DNA of 64,000 bases from Thiomargarita sp. (lineage in GTDB: Bacteria; Pseudomonadota; Gammaproteobacteria; Beggiatoales; Beggiatoaceae), in contig DYNP01000009.1 in the NCBI GenBank assembly GCA_020721005.1, forward strand, positions 2,127-66,126. Direction: 5' to 3'. A program made the translations under genes and the position numbers. Positions 45,888 through 54,751 of this stretch are shown in pieces. The stretch's first letter is position 1, and every line of letters begins with the position of its first letter. The notes beneath the pieces are model-generated. The model saw only the letters and a program-made list of their open reading frames with translations. It searched no databases and was not told where the DNA came from.

Positions 45888-48800
45888 TCACTCTTCAACT
45901 TTCACAAATAGGAGTGGTTGCTGATTGTACACGACAGTATTGTCCTCCAATCGATATCCAATATAAATAGAGGCGGGTAAATCTAGACCATCTAGGGGAT
46001 TGTCTATGGAATAAGAGGACTCCAATAACAAGTTACTTTTCATAGCCACCAAATTATCAGGATTCTGGTCCCACTCAAATAGGAGTGGTTGCTGATTGTA
46101 CACGACAGTATTGTCCTCCAATCGATATCCAATATAAATAGAGGCGGGTAAATCTAGACCATCTAGGGGATTGTCTATGGAATAAGAGGACTCCAATAAC
46201 AAGTTACTTTTCATAGCCACCAAATTATCAGGATTCTGGTCCCACTCAATCCATTGACCACCTGGCAACCGCATCAAAACGCCCTGCTGGGTAATTGCCG
46301 CTAACAACAAGTCAACCAATTTGCCCTGATGATCCGGGTCAATCTCCATGTCAATTGCGGTCCCTTGTGACTTGAAAAGAGTGCGCGGCGCCTTGATTTC
46401 CTGATTTTTGGAAAGCACTGCACTGTTAGCCAATTTAAAAGTCAAGGGCTGATTCCCATTGAATACAATATTCCCATTCTCTAATCGATAGCCCAGATGT
46501 ACAGTGACTTTATCTGCCGGATTTTCCAAATCAGTCAAGTTAAAGGTAAACTGTGCAGTATGCACTCCTGGCAGGGGCTGATAAGACTCGATCATGCCCA
46601 AATTGACTAGATTCCCATCCCATTTTTTCATTCGACTGGTACTGGCTCGATTGCGATTTATTCCTCCATTTTCTGCAGTATATCCAAAAGGATCATTAAC
46701 CGTCTCGGGCTCTTCCAGATCGATCTCGGTCCAATCATCATCCAGTCCATCTTCCTCAACCGTTTCAGGCTCTTCCAGATCGATCTCGGTCAAATCGTCA
46801 TCCAGCCCATCTTCCTCAACCGTTTCAGGCTCTTCCTGATCGGTTGAATCATCATTTAACTCATCTTCTTCAACCGTTTCAGACTCTTCTTGATCGATCT
46901 CGGTCCAATCATCATCCAGCCCATCTTCCTCAATCGTTTCAGGCTCTTCTTCCTCATCAATGCAAAAAACTCCACACTCCTCATCATCATTCGTGTCTGT
47001 AACAGGTTGTATCGCAAGCGTCCAAAACTGGCCTTGCATTTCCAGCACCATCACCAAATCAGCGCTCTGACCATAGAGACTGGGATCGATAACACTGGTG
47101 ATCTTTAACTCAATTTCTTCCGAGGAACTGAGAATTGGGGGCAAGGCACCGCCTCCTATACGGTTTGCCACTGTCTTAAAATAAGCCCATTTCTTCTTTG
47201 AAAACTGCCCATCGGGTAATAACGTCAAGTCATTGAATATTAAAGGTTGAATCTTATCAGGATTGGCACAAATTCCTGCTTGTTGCCGACTTAACCAACA
47301 ATGATGAGCCAAAGTATCTGACTTGAGCACAGTAATCTTGATAACAGCTTGTTTTTGTGCACAATTGTCAATGGCCAATTCCGTTTCCCCTGGCTTCCGA
47401 GGCGTTATGGGAATTTGATAAAAATTGCTCCCAGTTTGTGGCATGCCCATCGTCACCACTTCTGGATTGGGCACTTCCACCAACCCTATGGCTTCCAAAC
47501 TGCCCCTTACAATTGGGGAAATCGCGGCTTCTCCTTCCAGCAACACAAATTCTTGATTTTCGGGTTGTAAAGGCAAACATGGCTTTATATCCACCACGGG
47601 AGCTTGCACTTTCACCGTTATGGTCGCTTGTTGCCCGGCACAATCTTGTAAGGTCAAAGTCACAGGTCCCCCCACTTTACGAGCTGTCAGTTTCAAATGA
47701 ATGGGACCCTGTTCCGGAATTGGCAAGCCCTGCTCCACACTGACCAATTCTGCAAATTGTTCAAATCCAAGCAATTCTCTGGTCCCTTGTCCACCGCTGA
47801 TCAGCACATCCATCGGCGCTTCTCCCAAAGTCAAGGTATAAGATTGGGTCTCAGGTTTAAATATCTGCTGGGAATTGGGTTGACAATCTGTCACATCGTC
47901 AGGCAGCGGCTCATCATTGTCCAAAATGTGAATTTGGAAAGAAGAAATATTGCCCAACTGCGCATTGCCCCGCAAGTCAACCAATTGAAGTTGCACAGTT
48001 TCCTCTTCTTCCACTTCGTCATCATCGATGATAAAAACTTGTATCATCTTATTCCCAACTTCTCCAGCCTGCCAAACCAATTGGGGAGTGATCACAAACA
48101 AATCGTCATGGGTAACTGGTTGAATATTGACCGTTACCTGATTTTCAACAGTGTCCAAACGAGCGACGGGAATGTTAATTATCCGACCTTTGACTTCTTT
48201 TCCAGTAGTGGGAATTGTGGTAGTAACATCGCCATATTCATCAACCGTTTGTGAAGATTCCACAAAACTAACCACGCTGGGGGAAATCGGCACAAAACGG
48301 ATCTGGCAGGTGGTATCTTTGAGCAACACCAAACCCAGCGACATTTGCTCATTTCCCGGAAGAATTCGGCAATCTTGAGCATTTCCTAATTCAGTATCCA
48401 ACCGATAGCCCTCAGCCGGCTGCAATGGGAATTCTAACCAATTGTTTTTGGGATAGTTGCCCTGACAACGGTGGTCATCACAATTTAATCCAGACACTTC
48501 TCCTTTACCGTCAACGACTATGGTGAGCGACAATTGTACAACGGAATCCACATCGGGATCGGGTGGCGGTGGATCAATGTCGCTCTTAAAAATTGCTTTA
48601 CAGTGGACTGTTTTTGATTCCAACAGGGTCAATTTTAATTCCTTTCCAGTAGAATCAGCGCAGTTTTCCCATCTCACAAAATGTTGATTGTCATCCGGTT
48701 GAGCCTGCAAAGTCAGCACCGTACCCGGCTCATAACTGCCTTCACACTGAGTTTTTCCCACGCACTCCACGCTGCCCATTCCCTCGATTGCAACTTTCAG

Positions 48801-51224
48801 CTCAACAGTTTCGAGGGGAGGAGGAATATCTTCAATAAAACTTACTTTACAATTGATATCTTTTTCTAGGGTCACCTGGATTTGTCCATGCTCATCAACT
48901 TGGCAATCCTGATCAGCATTGGGAATAAGCTTATAATTAGAGCTGGGAACAGCCGATAATTCAACCAAATTGCCTTTGGAATAACTGCCCTTACAAATGT
49001 CACCGCAATCGATAAGACCGTCTTGACTGGAGACCTTTCCCAAACCTTCGATCTCAATGCTCAAAGAGACCAAGTCTTCAACAGGAATTTCCTCAAAACG
49101 CACCCGACACGCGCCATCTTCTTCCAAGATCAACTCAATTTTTCCATTTTCATTGACCTCACAACCTTGGTTGCTGGCAACAACTTTATAACCAGATTTG
49201 GGAACAGCCCACAGTTCAATTAAACGGTCCTTGGAATACTTGCCTTGACAGTTTTCACTGGTTTCGTTCTCATCACAATTGATAAGACCGTCTTGACTGG
49301 TCACTTTTCCCAAACCCTCGATCTCAATGTTCAAGGAGACCAAATCTTCATTGGGAATTTCTTCAAAATACACTTCACAAACCGTATCTTTTTCTACAGT
49401 CAACTCAATTTTGCCATTCTCACTGACTTTACAACCTTGCTCAGTGCTCAAATCCAGTCTGTAGCCAGGTTGGGGAACAGCCAACGAAGTGAGAGCCGTG
49501 CCCTTCAAATACTTATATTCACAGCTTGATTTACATTCGCTGCCCTCTGCCCCCACAAAAACCGTTCCCGATCCATTAATTTTAACTGTCAAGGTGTATT
49601 TCGGCAATTCTGGGAGGGTTAAGGCATCTGCAAATTTTACAATTTCATCTCCGGTGCTCACAATTATATCCCGAGTCCCACCCTGGGCATCTGCAGCCAC
49701 TTGTATCGTCACATCAGCCACAGTGGGACTGCTCACGTTGACTCTATCGACCTTAATACCATCTCCCTCAAATTCAACCCAAGTTTTATCTTGCTGAAAT
49801 TGAGTATATTCTCCAATGATCACTATCCTCTGTTCCTGGCCCTGAGTGACTTCTTGAGAAATTGTATTGGGACTCAGTGATTTTATTCGGGCAGCTGGAG
49901 TAATTTCCAATAGGCCGGGAATCAATTCATTGTCAGTTTTTATCCAAAAAGGTTGCTGACTTGCTTGGACAGTGGCGGCAATTTCAAAATTGACGGTCAA
50001 ATGAGAGGAATCGGTGACTTTGATTTCGGACACTGTCATGCCCTCGCCCGCTTGCACTTGGGTTTTGCCGCTCACAAAATGGCTATTTACCCCTGTGATT
50101 TTGAGCGTGGATTTGCGGCCGGCTTGAATTTTGGAAGGCTCCACCCCTACAGTGGCGGTTGAGAATACCAGTAAACTCTTGCTTTTGGTCACCACTTCTC
50201 CACCGGTGGCGACCGTTAAATCACGCAGACCCACCATGGCATCGGGCAAAACTTGCAGCTCAACTTCCAATTCTGTGGGATTCTTGACCGACACAGTAGA
50301 TACTTTTAACCCATTGTCTCCAAACGAAACTGTGGTATAGTTTTGGGTAAATTGGGTGTCTTTGCCTTGGATGATCAATTTTAAAGTGCGCCCAGATTCA
50401 ACTTGAGCCGGTGTGATCGAGACCACACTGGGCACCACGTCTATTGATTCTACTTTAAGACTGCCCAATCCAGAAATGTCTTTGGCTTCCTCAGTGCCCG
50501 TTTTCACAGTAACTTTATGAAAACCCAGGTAAGCAGTGCCAGTCACTTCAATGCTGGCGGTGATTTCAGTGGCACTTTTGAGAGTGGTGCTCAAAACTTT
50601 GATATTCGGATCACCAAAATCAAGAGTGGAACCCGCAGTAAAATGGGTAGCCTGCCCCAAAATGCTGACTGTTTTTACTGTGTTTCTAGCCACGCTGTTG
50701 GGATTGATGCTGAGAATTGTGGGGGTAGTCAACGGTGCCACCACTTGTAACACATCAGTGCCTGATGCGGTCTCTTTTGTTCCATTGTCCAAGGTGGTCT
50801 CTATACTAACATCACAGCCGCCAATTGAAGCGTCGCTGGGAATATTTAATTTGGCTATTATTTGCGTGGTTGAAATCAGATATTTTTCCAACGCGGTGAC
50901 TTTGCAAGGTGTGCTCAAAGTGCTGGACGAATTAAAGTGGGAATTAGAGGCTGTGATTTGAGCTTCAACGACACTGTTTTGCGGAACGCTGGTGGGATTG
51001 ATGGCCGTGATCGTGGGTAACCCTAGACTGCTCATTAAAATGCTGAGCACGGTGCTGGTAAAAATCTCAGCAAAATTGGGATCGTTTTTGTCGAGGATTA
51101 AACAACTGCCTCCACTTTGATAACTCAAATCACAAAAAGCAGAAGAAGAGGTGGCTTGTGTATCAACCGGGTTGACAACTAAGCAACACAGGAGTATTCC
51201 CAATGCTATTAATTTGCGAATCAT
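45888..51224 (-). CDS. Giant secreted protein with TIG-like, InlB-like and Calx-beta repeats
   Basis: 1778 residues; AGGAG supports the start. Signal peptide about 1-25 (ending VDTQA). Residues about 50-535: five TIG/IPT-like Ig domains (each with I..I.P..V......V.I.G...HF and a G.RD..V.TG end). Residues about 540-1030: five InlB-like repeats (G.G.V.S..G...C......G.Y.KG..V.L.A.P). Then a Calx-beta domain (VSFVESSQTVDEYGDV ... ILDNDEP) and two Ig-like domains. The C-terminal about 450 residues carry two copies of a module ending HLGYRL...VFNG.QPLTF, one interrupted by an acidic ETVEEDGLDDD repeat and one with a 57-residue exact duplication. Calx-beta and acidic loops suggest calcium-dependent rigidity. 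Likely an adhesin or matrix protein; probably co-transcribed with the upstream VWA-like gene. Confidence 0.85.
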   Translation of the reverse strand: MIRKLIALGILLCCLVVNPVDTQATSSSAFCDLSYQSGGSCLILDKNDPNFAEIFTSTVLSILMSSLGLPTITAINPTSVPQNSVVEAQITASNSHFNSSSTLSTPCKVTALEKYLISTTQIIAKLNIPSDASIGGCDVSIETTLDNGTKETASGTDVLQVVAPLTTPTILSINPNSVARNTVKTVSILGQATHFTAGSTLDFGDPNIKVLSTTLKSATEITASIEVTGTAYLGFHKVTVKTGTEEAKDISGLGSLKVESIDVVPSVVSITPAQVESGRTLKLIIQGKDTQFTQNYTTVSFGDNGLKVSTVSVKNPTELEVELQVLPDAMVGLRDLTVATGGEVVTKSKSLLVFSTATVGVEPSKIQAGRKSTLKITGVNSHFVSGKTQVQAGEGMTVSEIKVTDSSHLTVNFEIAATVQASQQPFWIKTDNELIPGLLEITPAARIKSLSPNTISQEVTQGQEQRIVIIGEYTQFQQDKTWVEFEGDGIKVDRVNVSSPTVADVTIQVAADAQGGTRDIIVSTGDEIVKFADALTLPELPKYTLTVKINGSGTVFVGAEGSECKSSCEYKYLKGTALTSLAVPQPGYRLDLSTEQGCKVSENGKIELTVEKDTVCEVYFEEIPNEDLVSLNIEIEGLGKVTSQDGLINCDENETSENCQGKYSKDRLIELWAVPKSGYKVVASNQGCEVNENGKIELILEEDGACRVRFEEIPVEDLVSLSIEIEGLGKVSSQDGLIDCGDICKGSYSKGNLVELSAVPSSNYKLIPNADQDCQVDEHGQIQVTLEKDINCKVSFIEDIPPPLETVELKVAIEGMGSVECVGKTQCEGSYEPGTVLTLQAQPDDNQHFVRWENCADSTGKELKLTLLESKTVHCKAIFKSDIDPPPPDPDVDSVVQLSLTIVVDGKGEVSGLNCDDHRCQGNYPKNNWLEFPLQPAEGYRLDTELGNAQDCRILPGNEQMSLGLVLLKDTTCQIRFVPISPSVVSFVESSQTVDEYGDVTTTIPTTGKEVKGRIINIPVARLDTVENQVTVNIQPVTHDDLFVITPQLVWQAGEVGNKMIQVFIIDDDEVEEEETVQLQLVDLRGNAQLGNISSFQIHILDNDEPLPDDVTDCQPNSQQIFKPETQSYTLTLGEAPMDVLISGGQGTRELLGFEQFAELVSVEQGLPIPEQGPIHLKLTARKVGGPVTLTLQDCAGQQATITVKVQAPVVDIKPCLPLQPENQEFVLLEGEAAISPIVRGSLEAIGLVEVPNPEVVTMGMPQTGSNFYQIPITPRKPGETELAIDNCAQKQAVIKITVLKSDTLAHHCWLSRQQAGICANPDKIQPLIFNDLTLLPDGQFSKKKWAYFKTVANRIGGGALPPILSSSEEIELKITSVIDPSLYGQSADLVMVLEMQGQFWTLAIQPVTDTNDDEECGVFCIDEEEEPETIEEDGLDDDWTEIDQEESETVEEDELNDDSTDQEEPETVEEDGLDDDLTEIDLEEPETVEEDGLDDDWTEIDLEEPETVNDPFGYTAENGGINRNRASTSRMKKWDGNLVNLGMIESYQPLPGVHTAQFTFNLTDLENPADKVTVHLGYRLENGNIVFNGNQPLTFKLANSAVLSKNQEIKAPRTLFKSQGTAIDMEIDPDHQGKLVDLLLAAITQQGVLMRLPGGQWIEWDQNPDNLVAMKSNLLLESSYSIDNPLDGLDLPASIYIGYRLEDNTVVYNQQPLLFEWDQNPDNLVAMKSNLLLESSYSIDNPLDGLDLPASIYIGYRLEDNTVVYNQQPLLFVKVEE
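45910..46251. repeat. Perfect 171-bp tandem duplication inside the giant gene
   Basis: The bases 45910-46080 and 46081-46251 look identical and encode the same 57 residues twice (EWDQNPDNLVAMKSNLLLES to TVVYNQQPLLF), in frame, leaving the C-terminus intact. The absence of visible differences points to a very recent duplication or to assembly collapse/expansion. Confidence 0.85.
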
Positions 51225-51233
51225 ATAATTCTC

Positions 51234-51740
51234 CTATTGGCAGGTTACACCGGAAACTAAGACGGAGTGAATATGCACATTTTTTTCAGAGAATTTCTGT
51301 TTAATGGCGCTGAGATTTCCCTCGGGAATCAGTTGTTGAGTCATGAGAATGACATTTTCTCCTGGTTTGACATCATTGACTGCTTTTTCAAGGGCAGCCA
51401 AGGCTACAGTCCCACATTCAACTTGAGGTTGCAATTGTTTAATTTTATCTGCCAAATTTGCCACGGAGGTTACTTCAGATTGGATAACATTCCCAAAACT
51501 AATGAGCTCCACACTGGAAGATGAAGGGAGAAAGATAGCCAACTCTCGCAATAAATTCTGTAAGTCATCGGCACTCTTCAGCACAGTAGACTGCAATTGG
51601 CGACTGTTTTCAATCACGAAAATCAAACTCGGTCCCTCTAAAGAGCGAGTATTTTCTACTTCTGCAAAGGAAGAAATAGATTGAAAAAATGTGAGCACTA
51701 GGGTAAGCAAAGGGATGTAAAATACGGTTTTAACGTTCAT
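51234..51740 (-). CDS. Small secreted VWA-like protein with degenerate metal site
   Basis: 168 residues. Signal peptide about 1-26 (ending SSFA). The rest is a compact VWA-type alpha/beta fold: SLIFVIENSRQLQSTVLKSA replaces the usual DxSxS, so the metal-binding site is probably lost; SVELISFGNVIQSEV, AALEKAVNDVKPGENVILMT and VHIHSVLVSGVTC follow the expected strand order. It ends 9 bases before the giant gene start, implying an operon and possibly a structural partner outside the cytoplasm. Confidence 0.75.
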   Translation of the reverse strand: MNVKTVFYIPLLTLVLTFFQSISSFAEVENTRSLEGPSLIFVIENSRQLQSTVLKSADDLQNLLRELAIFLPSSSSVELISFGNVIQSEVTSVANLADKIKQLQPQVECGTVALAALEKAVNDVKPGENVILMTQQLIPEGNLSAIKQKFSEKNVHIHSVLVSGVTCQ

Positions 51741-52110
51741 AAATCCTACCTCAATTTAGTTAGTGGGGGACAAATTGAATATTGCTGAGAAAAGCTTTTC
51801 ACACCAATAGACCATCCAGCCTTGGAAAAAGTGAGTTTCAGTCGACAAACGGTCAAAAACACAGGATGAAAGGGGTAAAAGCGACCTTCACCATTTCAGA
51901 AGAAAGTTTGAACTGATTGTGGGAAAAAATCAACAGCAGTGGCACCTCCTTTGGGCGATCGCTAATGAACTATACGCAGAAAACGTCTAGATAAATTTTC
52001 ATAGAGTGGTCACTTGAATTCTATGGAAACTGAAGTATTGTCTTTCTCGATTGATGCGCTTCGCAAGAAACGCTCAGCACATCCTACACGGGCTACCCAA
52101 AATAAAGATT
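51741..52110. other. Intergenic spacer
   Basis: About 370 bases between the VWA-like gene and the yoeB-like gene. No gene seen. One solo copy of the GATGCGCTTCGC repeat lies at 52053-52087 and is listed separately. Confidence 0.4.
52053..52087. repeat. Solo copy of the GATGCGCTTCGC repeat
   Basis: GATGCGCTTCGCAAGAAACG...CAGCACATCCTAC matches the half-element at 39853-39887 with few changes. It precedes the toxin-antitoxin island. Confidence 0.75.
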
Positions 52111-52386
52111 TTATTCTTGATAGTGGTAACGACATTGAATAATAATCAATTCTTCTGCTATGAAGGTATAAACCAAACGATGTTCATCATTAATCCGACG
52201 TGACCACAACCCGGTAAATTGGTGTTTCAATGGTTCAGGTTTTCCCAAACCCGAAAAAGGAGTCCGTTGGATGTCTTTAACCAAAGTATTAATCCGTCTT
52301 AACATCCATTTACCTACTTGTTGCCAATATAAATAGTCTTCCCAAGCCCGTTTCCGGAAGCAAATTACGAATCTGGCTCCAACAAT
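52111..52386 (-). CDS. YoeB-type ribosome-dependent mRNA interferase toxin (start uncertain)
   Basis: Body of a YoeB/Txe toxin: AWEDYLYWQQVGKWMLRRIN, IQRTPFSGLGKPEPLKHQFT, GLWSRRINDEHRLVYTF and ending CRYHYQE. The residues corresponding to catalytic Glu (GKPEP), Arg (RRINDEHR) and His (CRYHY) are present. The antitoxin's stop lies at 52365. Normal YoeB starts about 11 residues before AWEDY, but there the codon is not a standard start; the nearest candidates are ATT codons (52386 or 52365). Either a rare start is used or the start has decayed. YoeB cleaves mRNA in the ribosomal A site. Confidence 0.75.
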   Translation of the reverse strand: MVGARFVICFRKRAWEDYLYWQQVGKWMLRRINTLVKDIQRTPFSGLGKPEPLKHQFTGLWSRRINDEHRLVYTFIAEELIIIQCRYHYQE

Positions 52387-52628
52387 TCTTGCCTGACTAA
52401 ATTTTGCCGGTCTTGAAGTTCCTGCATGGCCAACATTAAATCTTTGGCATTGGCGGGGGAACGGGTTAAATATTCCGTTTCTTGCCAAGCATTAAAGTCC
52501 TCTAAACTCATCATCACCACCGCTTGGCAGTATTCACTGGTAATGATGAGAGGGACATGGTCATTGGTCACTTTGACCATCATGGTAGGCCAATTATTAA
52601 CCATTTCGGTATAATTAATGACTTCCAT
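52365..52628 (-). CDS. YefM/Phd-type antitoxin
   Basis: 87 residues from ATG at 52628 (a GTG two codons earlier is possible). Typical pattern: VINYTEM (DNA-binding N-terminus), VTNDHVPLIITSEYCQAVVM, MSLEDFNAWQETEYLTRSPA and a Glu/Leu-rich toxin-binding tail. It would neutralise the adjacent YoeB-type toxin and autoregulate the operon. It precedes and overlaps the toxin as usual for yefM-yoeB. Confidence 0.88.
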   Translation of the reverse strand: MEVINYTEMVNNWPTMMVKVTNDHVPLIITSEYCQAVVMMSLEDFNAWQETEYLTRSPANAKDLMLAMQELQDRQNLVRQELLEPDS

Positions 52629-52954
52629 TTTCACCTTTTTAGGTTAATCGGTTGTGGGGATTAAGGCTGTATTCCACTGGAGATCAGAATCAGGGTTTCC
52701 AGAATTAAAGAATTTGCAGAATAAAATCCCAACCTATTCTGGAAATTCTTTAATTCTGCAAACTGAAAATTGCTCCCGAGAGAACATAATCGTCACTGGT
52801 TGATGAGTCAGCCAGCACGGGCGGGCTGATGATCAGTAAGCAGAACATGATCAGCCATGCTTGCTGATATAAAGAGTAATTGAAACAGTTTCATAAAAGT
52901 GTTATCCTTTAAATTAAGTAGTTATCCTCAATTTGACACGATTAGGAGTGATTT
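52629..52954. other. Spacer between toxin-antitoxin modules
   Basis: About 326 bases without a gene. It contains an imperfect inverted repeat (52683-52770) of the TTTCCAGAATTAAAGAATT family listed separately, plus promoter space for the flanking antitoxins. Confidence 0.4.
52683..52770. repeat. TTTCCAGAATTAAAGAATT dyad, copy 1
   Basis: TTTCCAGAATTAAAGAATTT and TTCTGGAAATTCTTTAATTC form a long inverted repeat separated by a short centre. Related copies flank the other toxin-antitoxin modules at 53628-53694 and 54752-54833. Confidence 0.75.
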
Positions 52955-53224
52955 ATGAGTGAATATTTGTTACCACTGCCAGAATCGTTATTGACGACCG
53001 TGCGTGAAGTCAGTCAGCAACAAGGGATTTCGGTGGAACAATTTTTGTTGTCAACCATTACCGGGACCGTATCAGTTTGGCAGACGAGAGAAACTTCTGG
53101 TTCTGACGCAACACCCTATTCGGCTTTGGAAGTCGCACGTCACCTGAATTTATCTGGGCCACCCGATTGGTCGGAGAATATTGACGAATACTTGTATAGT
53201 AAGCACGGCAACCATGAAGAATGA
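52955..53224 (+). CDS. Predicted antitoxin of a PIN module
   Basis: 89 residues, acidic C-terminus. AGGAG ribosome site. The N-terminus has ribbon-helix/coil character (SEYLLPLPESLLTTVREVSQ, QGISVEQFLLSTITG) and the tail GPPDWSENIDEYLYSKHGN is typical of antitoxin toxin-binding segments. Its last codons overlap the start of a PIN-toxin pseudogene by 11 bases. No named family assigned with certainty. Confidence 0.72.
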   Translation: MSEYLLPLPESLLTTVREVSQQQGISVEQFLLSTITGTVSVWQTRETSGSDATPYSALEVARHLNLSGPPDWSENIDEYLYSKHGNHEE

Positions 53225-53621
53225 GGTCTTTTTAGATACTTCTTATGCCATTGCCTTCTTCCACCGATACTTTTCACCTTCAAGCGGTGGCATTGGCAGA
53301 GTGGTTACAGTCAACGGCTACGCTGATTGTCACGACTTGACCGGTGATATTAGAAATTGGTAATGCGTTGTCGAAATCGCCAAGCCGCCGTTCGTTTATG
53401 AAAAGCGTTTGAACAAGACCCATAATTCAATATTATTTCCTGGTCAGAATCGTTGTATCAGCAGGCGTTTGACCTGTACTGCCATCGGTTGGACCAAACA
53501 TGGGGATTGGTTGACTGTGTGTCATTTGTGGTGGGTGATGCGCCAACGGAAAATTCTGGAGGCACTGACCACAGACCGACATTTTCAGCAAGCCGGGTTT
53601 CAGGTGTTGTTGCAACGGTAG
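53214..53621 (+). pseudogene. Decayed PIN-domain toxin
   Basis: The ATG at 53214 opens MKNEVFLDTSYAIA, a classic PIN start with the first acidic residue, but then frames change. After a shift near 53257 the text continues SSTDTFHLQAVALAEWLQST and TATLIVTT, hits a TGA at about 53337 where Arg is expected, continues PVILEIGNALSK, then shifts again through LYQQAFDLYCHRLDQTWGLV and DCVSFVV, and ends in a third frame with LEALTTDRHFQQAGFQVLL. These pieces line up with one PIN ribonuclease of about 130 residues. Several independent lesions argue against sequencing error, so the toxin is inactive. Confidence 0.85.
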
Positions 53622-53627
53622 TTTAGA

Positions 53628-53694
53628 ATCAGAATTTCCAGAATTAAAGAATTGACAGAATGTAACCTCTAACCTGTTCTGGAAATTCTGATTC
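53628..53694. repeat. TTTCCAGAATTAAAGAATT dyad, copy 2
   Basis: TTTCCAGAATTAAAGAATTG to TTCTGGAAATTCTGATTC, immediately after the decayed toxin. Same family as at 52683 and 54752. Confidence 0.75.
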
Positions 53695-53750
53695 AGACAA
53701 GAGAGTGTTATCCTTTAAATGTTGTTTACTTTTTAATTAGAAGAATCATC

Positions 53751-53981
53751 ATGCTATCATTCACTGCTCAAGTGAATAACTCTCAGGGCCGGCAATCTAT
53801 CGTTTTACCCAAGGAGATTCAGTTGTCAGCAAATGAAGTGGTTATTCGTCAACAGGGAGAGGAGATTATTCTGTCTCCCAAGTTACCTGCGTGGGAGCAT
53901 TATTTAGCAACTGCTCGCCCAGCACCACCAGAATTTATGATGGAGGTGACTGACGAACTTCCTCAAGAGAGGCGTTTTTAG
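53751..53981 (+). CDS. AbrB/VapB-type antitoxin
   Basis: 76 residues with the swapped-hairpin pattern of AbrB/MazE antitoxins: QSIVLPKEIQLSANEVVIRQ and GEEIILSPKLPAWEHYL, plus an acidic toxin-binding tail. Two bases after its stop starts a truncated VapC remnant, so the toxin is lost while the antitoxin survives. Confidence 0.75.
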   Translation: MLSFTAQVNNSQGRQSIVLPKEIQLSANEVVIRQQGEEIILSPKLPAWEHYLATARPAPPEFMMEVTDELPQERRF

Positions 53982-53983
53982 TC

Positions 53984-54079
53984 ATGTACCGTTATTATTT
54001 ACTGGACGATGCTATTTTGGAATGGCTAATGGTTTCATTCTTCTTTATCTTTCTCTGCTTGTTTGATGGCCTCCACTAA
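53984..54079 (+). pseudogene. VapC remnant
   Basis: ATG at 53984 gives MYRYYLLDDAILEWL, like the first strand of VapC (MYRYLLDTNI.), then unrelated sequence that runs into the end of the convergent antitoxin gene (54035). Only about 14 residues resemble a PIN domain; the rest has been replaced by the neighbouring module. Confidence 0.6.
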
Positions 54080-54250
54080 CGTTTCGACGGTGTAGTGTTG
54101 TTGCCATTCATGGCGATCATTCACGTAGTTGCCTTCGCCACGACTAAATTGTTGCATAAAACGAAGGGTGCCGACATGACCTAATTCTTTATTGAGGACT
54201 TGGAGTCCTAATAATCTAATTTCTAAGTCTGTGGTTGGTAGGGTCATCAT
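54035..54250 (-). CDS. Downstream antitoxin of a PIN module
   Basis: 71 residues from the ATG at 54250 (GAGG about 8 bases before). It has a compact helical body (TDLEIRLLGLQVLNKELGHV, GTLRFMQQFSRGEGNYV) and a Lys/Glu-rich tail. ATGATGA overlap with the PIN gene stop implies translational coupling, toxin first, antitoxin second. Not assignable to a named antitoxin family. Confidence 0.7.
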   Translation of the reverse strand: MMTLPTTDLEIRLLGLQVLNKELGHVGTLRFMQQFSRGEGNYVNDRHEWQQHYTVETLVEAIKQAEKDKEE

Positions 54251-54678
54251 AATAGTACCTCGCTTAACCAATTCAATGGGTTGTTTACCGTCAAGGCGGT
54301 TAAAGTTCTGGCTTTTCTCAAGAACTTATCATCAACGGTAAGAAAGATGTCTGCTTGAGTTTCGGCACAGGCTAAGTGCATGGCATCAAAAGTAATCAAG
54401 CCAGCCGTTTCAAAGAATTTAGTTCTGGTAATAATCGTTGAGTTCAGTCGAATGATAGATACCGCCTTTGCTACCATGAATTGCAACTGCGTTCTTTTAA
54501 CTTCATCAGCAGTATTACCTATTTCAAATTCAATCACTTGGCTGTTGAGTAGTTGCCACGGGTCTTGTTCACAGAGTGTTAGAATCGTTTTAACCGCTTC
54601 TGCTTCCAAATGTATTCTTAGATTGCGCTGATTATCAAAGGGACGATTGAGGCAACAAACGTCCAGATAAATCTTCAT
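54247..54678 (-). CDS. PIN-domain ribonuclease toxin
   Basis: 143 residues, apparently intact. KIYLDVCCLNRPFDNQ gives the first Asp; EFEIGNTADEVKR the Glu; LITFDAMHLACAETQADIFL and TVDDKFLRKA the later acidic residues, so four metal-binding carboxylates are visible. PIN toxins cleave tRNA or mRNA; the target is unknown. Lies upstream of and overlaps the antitoxin. Confidence 0.87.
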   Translation of the reverse strand: MKIYLDVCCLNRPFDNQRNLRIHLEAEAVKTILTLCEQDPWQLLNSQVIEFEIGNTADEVKRTQLQFMVAKAVSIIRLNSTIITRTKFFETAGLITFDAMHLACAETQADIFLTVDDKFLRKARTLTALTVNNPLNWLSEVLL

Positions 54679-54751
54679 GGGGTGGTCACCTAAACTTTAT
54701 GAAAACTGCCGTTTCTCTCTTCACCTCTTCTGGAGAGTCTTGGCAGAATCA

